64,000 nucleotides of DNA from Bacteroidales bacterium (lineage in GTDB: Bacteria; Bacteroidota; Bacteroidia; Bacteroidales; F082): assembly GCA_017427985.1 (NCBI GenBank), contig JAFRRS010000008.1:1-64000 (forward strand), given 5' to 3'. Positions 60,023 through 64,000 of this stretch are shown here, in pieces (positions within the stretch are counted from its first letter, which is position 1; every line of letters starts with the position of its first letter). The notes beneath the pieces are model-generated. The model made no database searches and was not told where the DNA came from. It worked only from the letters and a program-made list of their open reading frames with translations. The position numbers and the translations under genes were made by a program.

Positions 60023-60193
60023 TTACCTTGTTAAGACCATTTTATAGCCGAGCCTCGCCTTCAGGTCGTACGGCAGCGTAAATTCATTTGAACTGAAATC
60101 AGGATGTGAAATCTTCAGATAATCGGCATATCTTACAGTGAGATAAACCCAAACCTCGCCGTCTTTGTATTCCAGATTTATAAAAGAGTCCAT
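60023..60193 (-). CDS. Short ORF or gene remnant, 56 residues
   Basis: An ATG at 60191-60193 opens 56 codons ending in TAA. The peptide (MDSFINLEYKDGEVWVYLTV, later LPYDLKARLGYKMVLTR) looks like real protein with alternating strand pattern, and its GC content is above that of the flanks. The frame is open 12 codons upstream to a TGA, and a different frame carries a MFFSDEMKR-like start, so this may be the end of a frameshifted or decayed gene. It is on the strand of the DPP III fusion gene, 204 bp downstream of it. I do not recognise a family. Confidence 0.35.
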   Translation of the reverse strand: MDSFINLEYKDGEVWVYLTVRYADYLKISHPDFSSNEFTLPYDLKARLGYKMVLTR

Positions 60194-60309
60194 ATTGCCG
60201 CTGAAATTCAGACGCTTACGTTCCTTTTCATTTCGTCAGAAAAACATTTTTTATTTTTTACACAAATTTCCACCAATAAACAACGAATTATCAAAATCAC
60301 TAATAAAAA

Positions 60310-60335
60310 ATCCTGTAAATCTTGTTTATCCTGTC
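60310..60335. repeat. Nonamer tandem repeat
   Basis: Three 9-bp units ATCCTGTAA, ATCTTGTTT and ATCCTGTC(A) lie in the gap downstream of the DPP III fusion gene. I recall very similar ATCCTGT repeats in other Bacteroidota intergenic regions, unverified. Between 60194 and 60309 I see only A/T-rich sequence. Confidence 0.5.
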
Positions 60336-60345
60336 AATAAAAAAA

Positions 60346-60374
60346 GTAAAGACGTCACAATGTGGCGTCTTTAC
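60346..60374. repeat. Palindromic repeat related to family A, variant core
   Basis: A 29-bp near-palindrome with ends GTAAAGACG and CGTCTTTAC around the core TCACAATGTGG. The ends match family A (GTAGAGACG...CGTCTCTAC) apart from one symmetric change. It lies 23 bp past the stop of the DPP III fusion gene and can serve as terminator. Confidence 0.7.
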
Positions 60375-60397
60375 AGGGTTAAAATAACGATAAACTG

Positions 60398-62998
60398 TTA
60401 TTCTATCACCGTCACCAGCTTCTCCAACTCCTTCATCGTGGCAATGTGACCGTCTTTTGTAACGTAGCCGAGACCAGTAACAAGGAGCTCGATGTTGTGT
60501 CCAGCGTTGAGGAACTCCATCAAGGTGTTCTTGACGCAGTATTCTGTCGCTATACCGCTGATAACCAAATTCTTACCTACACATTCCGAAAGCATTTTTC
60601 CGTCAGGACCAACTGACTCGAAGCCAGAATACTGTTCTTCATCGACTTTCTGACCTTTGCGGAAGATATTTCTTGCCGGGTCAGGGCGGTTGGCAGGATT
60701 GACGACATCGGTGTAAAACGCCTCATGGATAGCGCCGCCGCGTGTCCCCTGCACACAATGAACCGGCCAAATACCGCCGAAATCAGCAAATGAGCTGTGG
60801 TTTGCCGGATGATAATCGGTGATGTAAATAACGCGCTCGTCAGGATGTGCGTTGATGTACTTAACCACCTCATGCACAGCGTTTTCAGCGTTTCCGCATG
60901 CCAAAGTGCCATCAATAAAATCGTAAAGCATATCCACCACGAGATGTGTAGGAGCGTCGGCGTGATGCTCGTCGACGAAGCTGTAGTTTTTGCCATAATC
61001 GAGATGCTGCTGCAAGAAATCGCACGGATAATTGACTTTATAATCAACGACTTTACCGTCTTTCATAACAGGAACGATATCCGGATTGATGAATCCGCCG
61101 TATGGCTTGAGTCCGAGGGCATCGTAACGAGCCTTCACCTCTTTGTGCAACTCAGGGTCAATCTTCACAGCGTAAGTCTCGATGAGACGCTTGCCTTCTT
61201 CGTAATCGCCTTCTGATTTAACTCTTTGAACCTCAGCGAGTAATTCGCCAAACAAACCGCGAAGTTTCTCATAGTCGTTGATGACGAAATATGTCTTGCC
61301 GTCGCGTACCTTCTTCTCGATGACGTTGTCTTTCAAGCCTTTTTCATAGCACCACCAGCTGATGAGAGCGCGGTCCTGCATGTGAGCCTCGGTGATGGTC
61401 TTGCCAAGCTCGATTCTTGCAAGCTGTCCCATCAAGCCATTGCGAATGAAGCCTGCATATTCGGCTTTGTAGCATTCCATGTTTGGCAAAATGCCGAGTT
61501 CAATCATCTTCGGATCTGCGCAGTAATACAAGCCAAAGAGGTCAGCACGTGCCTCTTCAAGTGCTGAGTTATACTCTTTCAACGAGTTAGGCTGCGTTGT
61601 CGGGAGCAGTTGTCCTGAGCCGTGGCCAAGGCATTCGTGCAAATCGGTGTGCAAAACGTCAGCGATGCCGCCATATTCCTTACAGAGGTCGATTTCCTCT
61701 TGTGAGTAAGCGAATTCTGCCAAAGCGCTTCTCGGCGACTCATTGGCGGCTTTCTCGTAAGCGTCCATCAAGTTGGTGATTGTCACTGACTTGGAGCCGT
61801 GTTCCTTGCGAATCCAGTCAGCGTTAGGCAGGTTGATTCCGATTGGAGGTGCCGGGAAACAGTCACCTGCCAAAGTTGTGACTATGATGCCTTTCGCGCT
61901 CACTCCCTTGCACTCTTTCTTTTTGAAACGCGGGTCAACAGGTGAGTTGTCCTCAAACCACTGGGCATTTGCACTGATGATTTCCGAACGTTTCGTGGCT
62001 TCCATGTCTTTGTAGTCGACAATGGCTTCCCAAGTTGCTTTCATTCCCATCGGGTCGCCATAATCCTCAATGAAGCCGTTCACGAAATCGATATTCGAAA
62101 TCGAATCCTCAACCCAAGCGATGTTATAATCGTCCCATGTCTTTAGGCAACCTGTTGTGTAGTAATCGATTAACAGATTTGTATAGTTACGCTGGCTGTC
62201 GTTTTCAGCAACCTCGTTGGCTTTTTTCAGCCAATAAACAATCTGCTCGATTGCCTTTCCGTAAAGTCCGTCAATTTTATAAACTTCCTCATGAATCTTA
62301 CCGTTTTCCTTAACGAGCTTCGAATTCAAGCCGTAAGAAATCGGCTGGGCATCGTTTGGCTTGCGCTGCGCATCATAAAAAGCCTCAACTTCACCTTTAT
62401 TAATATTACCTTCATAGAAATTCACACATGAGTTTTGGATGATATCCTCTTCCCCACTGCGGCGCATCGCATACAAATCCTTGTCGAAAATCACAGGGGT
62501 GATGAATGTAAGGAAAGCGTCAACAGTCTCGCCTTCAGCCAAAGGAAGAAGTTTTTCGTCAGAGTTTTTCACCAAATTTGCAAAATACTCCTGCGAAATT
62601 TCAGGGAACATCTTATCCTCCGCATAATGATGATGAATGCCGTTGCTGAAGAAAACGCGTTTTGCATAAATCACAAAGTTCTGATAATCAGCGCATTTCT
62701 TATCACCATTGTAAGAATTGAGGATGGCCTCAAGGGTCTTGCGGACAGTCAGATTGTACTTGAAATTCTGGTCTGCAAGGATGTCGCGACCGCATTTGGC
62801 GGCTTCACCAAGATAATAAACGTACTCTTTCTGTTGAAGCGTCAGCTGTTCCCATTCAGGAATCTGATAACGCATCACTTTCAGGTCGGCGAACTCATCG
62901 ACGAGATACTTGAATTCATCATTCTGGGCTTTCTTCTCGCCTGACGTACAAGCAGTTAGAAGCCCTGCAACACTTAATAACATGATTATTCTTTTCAT
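60398..62998 (-). CDS. Dipeptidyl peptidase III fused to a nicotinamidase domain, lipoprotein
   Basis: The 866-residue protein has a lipoprotein signal with GLLTAC (Cys17). Residues about 30-675 are a dipeptidyl peptidase III, a zinc enzyme that removes dipeptides from peptide N-termini. The zinc motif is HECLGH (from His454), as in the Bacteroides enzyme, and EEARAD starts at 481. Residues about 684-866 are a full nicotinamidase/isochorismatase-like domain with the triad Asp689 (VVDMLYDF), Lys781 (FRKGQKV) and Cys821 (ATEYCVKN). The metal site DYHPANHSSF and WPVHCVQGT are also present. PncA converts nicotinamide to nicotinate and is normally cytoplasmic. The frame is unbroken across the join. 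A -7 element lies 37 bp upstream. Confidence 0.9.
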   Translation of the reverse strand: MKRIIMLLSVAGLLTACTSGEKKAQNDEFKYLVDEFADLKVMRYQIPEWEQLTLQQKEYVYYLGEAAKCGRDILADQNFKYNLTVRKTLEAILNSYNGDKKCADYQNFVIYAKRVFFSNGIHHHYAEDKMFPEISQEYFANLVKNSDEKLLPLAEGETVDAFLTFITPVIFDKDLYAMRRSGEEDIIQNSCVNFYEGNINKGEVEAFYDAQRKPNDAQPISYGLNSKLVKENGKIHEEVYKIDGLYGKAIEQIVYWLKKANEVAENDSQRNYTNLLIDYYTTGCLKTWDDYNIAWVEDSISNIDFVNGFIEDYGDPMGMKATWEAIVDYKDMEATKRSEIISANAQWFEDNSPVDPRFKKKECKGVSAKGIIVTTLAGDCFPAPPIGINLPNADWIRKEHGSKSVTITNLMDAYEKAANESPRSALAEFAYSQEEIDLCKEYGGIADVLHTDLHECLGHGSGQLLPTTQPNSLKEYNSALEEARADLFGLYYCADPKMIELGILPNMECYKAEYAGFIRNGLMGQLARIELGKTITEAHMQDRALISWWCYEKGLKDNVIEKKVRDGKTYFVINDYEKLRGLFGELLAEVQRVKSEGDYEEGKRLIETYAVKIDPELHKEVKARYDALGLKPYGGFINPDIVPVMKDGKVVDYKVNYPCDFLQQHLDYGKNYSFVDEHHADAPTHLVVDMLYDFIDGTLACGNAENAVHEVVKYINAHPDERVIYITDYHPANHSSFADFGGIWPVHCVQGTRGGAIHEAFYTDVVNPANRPDPARNIFRKGQKVDEEQYSGFESVGPDGKMLSECVGKNLVISGIATEYCVKNTLMEFLNAGHNIELLVTGLGYVTKDGHIATMKELEKLVTVIE

Positions 62999-63035
62999 TA
63001 TTTTTATTTTAATTAATAATTCTGAAATAAGATTG

Positions 63036-63043
63036 CAAAATTA
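63036..63043 (-). promoter_or_regulatory. -7 promoter element of the DPP III fusion gene
   Basis: TAATTTTG, followed by C, on the minus strand, 37 bp before the ATG at 62998. Confidence 0.5.
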
Positions 63044-63056
63044 TCGTTTTTTTTAT

Positions 63057-63064
63057 TACCTTTG
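63057..63064 (+). promoter_or_regulatory. -7 promoter element of the SPFH gene
   Basis: TACCTTTG, followed by C, lies 29 bp before the ATG at 63094. Confidence 0.65.
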
Positions 63065-63093
63065 CAAAAAATAACAAATTAAAAATTAAAGCT

Positions 63094-63954
63094 ATGGAAT
63101 ACACGCAACAGTCTGGCTATCAACAGAATAAGCCAACAAACAACAAGAAATACGGACCGGTTATCCTGATTGGAGTTCTGGTTTTATTGCTCATCATTTT
63201 CTGGAGCCGCATCACGGTGACGATTCCAGCAGGTCACGGCGGAGTGCTTTACCGTCTGTTCGGCGGCGGTATCGACACGTCGAAAACTTACGAGGAAGGA
63301 TTCCATTTCATCGCTCCATGGAACACAATGACGCTTTATGAGGTGCGCCAGCAAGTCGCTGACGAGGAGATGAGCGCTCTTTCTTCAAACGGATTGGAAA
63401 TCAAGATTGAGTTCTCGACTTGGTATCAGCCGACATGGCAGGAAATCGGCGAACTCCACGCCACCATCGGAACACAGTATCTGACGAGAGCGGTCTATCC
63501 AGCCATGCGCTCGGCAGCGAGAAGCGTTCTCGGACGTTACACCCCTGAGCAGATTTATTCCACAAAACGTGACGCCATCCAGGAAGAAATCTTCATCGAG
63601 ACAAAGAACCTTCTCGAAGGAAAGCACATCCAGCTCAACCAAGTGCTCATCCGTTCGGTCACTCTCCCTCCTACCATCAAATCGGCTATCGAGAGCAAGC
63701 TGAAACAGGAACAGGAAGCTTTGGAGTATGAATTTAAACTCGAAAAAGCATCGCAAGAGGCTGAACGTCAGCGTGTTGAGGCTGAAGGTAAGGCAAGAGC
63801 AAACAACATCGTCAGCGCGAGTATTAACGACAGGATTTTGCGTGAAAAAGGCATCGAGGCGACATTGAAGCTCGCCGAATCGCCAAACACCAAGGTCGTC
63901 ATCGTGGGCAACAGCAAGGACGGAATGCCTTTGATTTTAGGAGACATCAAATAA
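63094..63954 (+). CDS. SPFH/prohibitin-family membrane protein
   Basis: The 286-residue protein has a short Gln/Asn-rich N-terminus, one membrane segment (about 24-40) and a Band 7/prohibitin domain (ITVTIPAGHGGVLYRLFGGG, then EEGFHFIAPWN). A charged coiled coil (about 205-250, EALEYEFKLEKASQEAERQR) follows. Prohibitins form large ring assemblies in the membrane and regulate membrane proteases such as FtsH. It is divergent from the DPP III fusion gene and its stop overlaps the next ATG (TAATG). Confidence 0.9.
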   Translation: MEYTQQSGYQQNKPTNNKKYGPVILIGVLVLLLIIFWSRITVTIPAGHGGVLYRLFGGGIDTSKTYEEGFHFIAPWNTMTLYEVRQQVADEEMSALSSNGLEIKIEFSTWYQPTWQEIGELHATIGTQYLTRAVYPAMRSAARSVLGRYTPEQIYSTKRDAIQEEIFIETKNLLEGKHIQLNQVLIRSVTLPPTIKSAIESKLKQEQEALEYEFKLEKASQEAERQRVEAEGKARANNIVSASINDRILREKGIEATLKLAESPNTKVVIVGNSKDGMPLILGDIK

Positions 63955-64000
63955 TGGCGAACAAAGTCAAACAGGTAAGAATTAGCATTAAAAACAAGCG
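63954..64000 (+). CDS. Unidentified gene, N-terminus only
   Basis: ATG at 63954 overlaps the SPFH gene stop as TAATG and opens a frame that runs off the window (MANKVKQVRISIKNK, 15 residues, basic). Overlap on the same strand suggests co-translation with the prohibitin gene. Too little is visible to name it. Confidence 0.5.
   Translation, partial: MANKVKQVRISIKNK

Noticed and set aside
1..64000. CRISPR arrays
   Set aside because: No repeats of 24-40 bp with regular unique spacers were seen. The short 7-9 bp arrays and palindromes do not fit, and there are no cas genes.
1..64000. Host tRNA or rRNA genes
   Set aside because: Apart from the phage tRNA-like element, no T-arm consensus with a matching acceptor stem was noticed and no rRNA sequence was recognised.

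Overview
The window looks like a Bacteroidales-type chromosome (phylum Bacteroidota) carrying one end of a Mu-like transposable prophage. Four things point to Bacteroidota. Many gene starts are preceded by the -7 element TAnnTTTG and few by strong Shine-Dalgarno sites. The primary sigma factor is the short 288-residue kind. Type IX secretion is represented by a PorQ-like protein and by an esterase with a C-terminal sorting domain. Conserved genes such as the long NusB, a ParE-type topoisomerase subunit, YidC, DciA/RecF and EF-P have Bacteroidota features. The glycosidases (GH109-like, GH95-like) and an N-acetylhexosamine kinase-like enzyme suggest a gut or other host-glycan niche. This is inference; no rRNA gene is present.

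Region 1 (1 to about 7,470): the early end of the prophage. A repressor and a companion gene read rightward. A leftward early operon encodes a Ner-like regulator, a small membrane protein, a MuA-like transposase, a MuB-like ATPase, a second P-loop ATPase, a GemA-like protein, a TOPRIM protein related to Spo11/TopoVI-A, a tRNA-like RNA and a partial gene. Direct repeats at 7249-7414 probably mark the transposase-binding end. The other end lies beyond base 1.

Region 2 (7.5-25 kb): host metabolism. It holds a sugar kinase and GH109 divergent pair, reverse rubrerythrin, an SGNH esterase, a giant dikinase-like protein, a TPR/MORN protein, a T9SS-exported esterase, Ogt, PyrG, a NUDIX hydrolase, GAPDH and a GH95 fucosidase.

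Region 3 (24-31 kb): a leftward block of lpxD-like, efp, dciA-like, recF, porQ and nusB genes.

Region 4 (29.5-34.5 kb): a small surface-glycan cluster with a fused glycosyltransferase, a formyltransferase/beta-propeller protein and a flippase.

Region 5 (34.7-64 kb): housekeeping genes including parE, nnrD, rlmD, aroK, yidC, the primary sigma factor, an HtrA protease, dapF, mltG, two phosphohexomutases, recR, aroE and tex, then an exported dipeptidyl peptidase III fused to a nicotinamidase domain and an SPFH protein.

The most unusual signals are these. A 28-bp palindromic repeat family has two copies in frame inside one protein-coding gene and others at gene 3' ends. DPP III and nicotinamidase are fused in one lipoprotein. 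Intergenic regions hold 7-, 8- and 9-bp tandem repeats and an array of AATGTG boxes separated by hairpins of changing sequence. The phage has a tRNA-like RNA without a recognisable anticodon arm. Long gene-free stretches are few: 6868-7548 (phage end), 59877-60397 (repeats and a short ORF) and 34527-34768 (palindrome and GC-rich structured patch).
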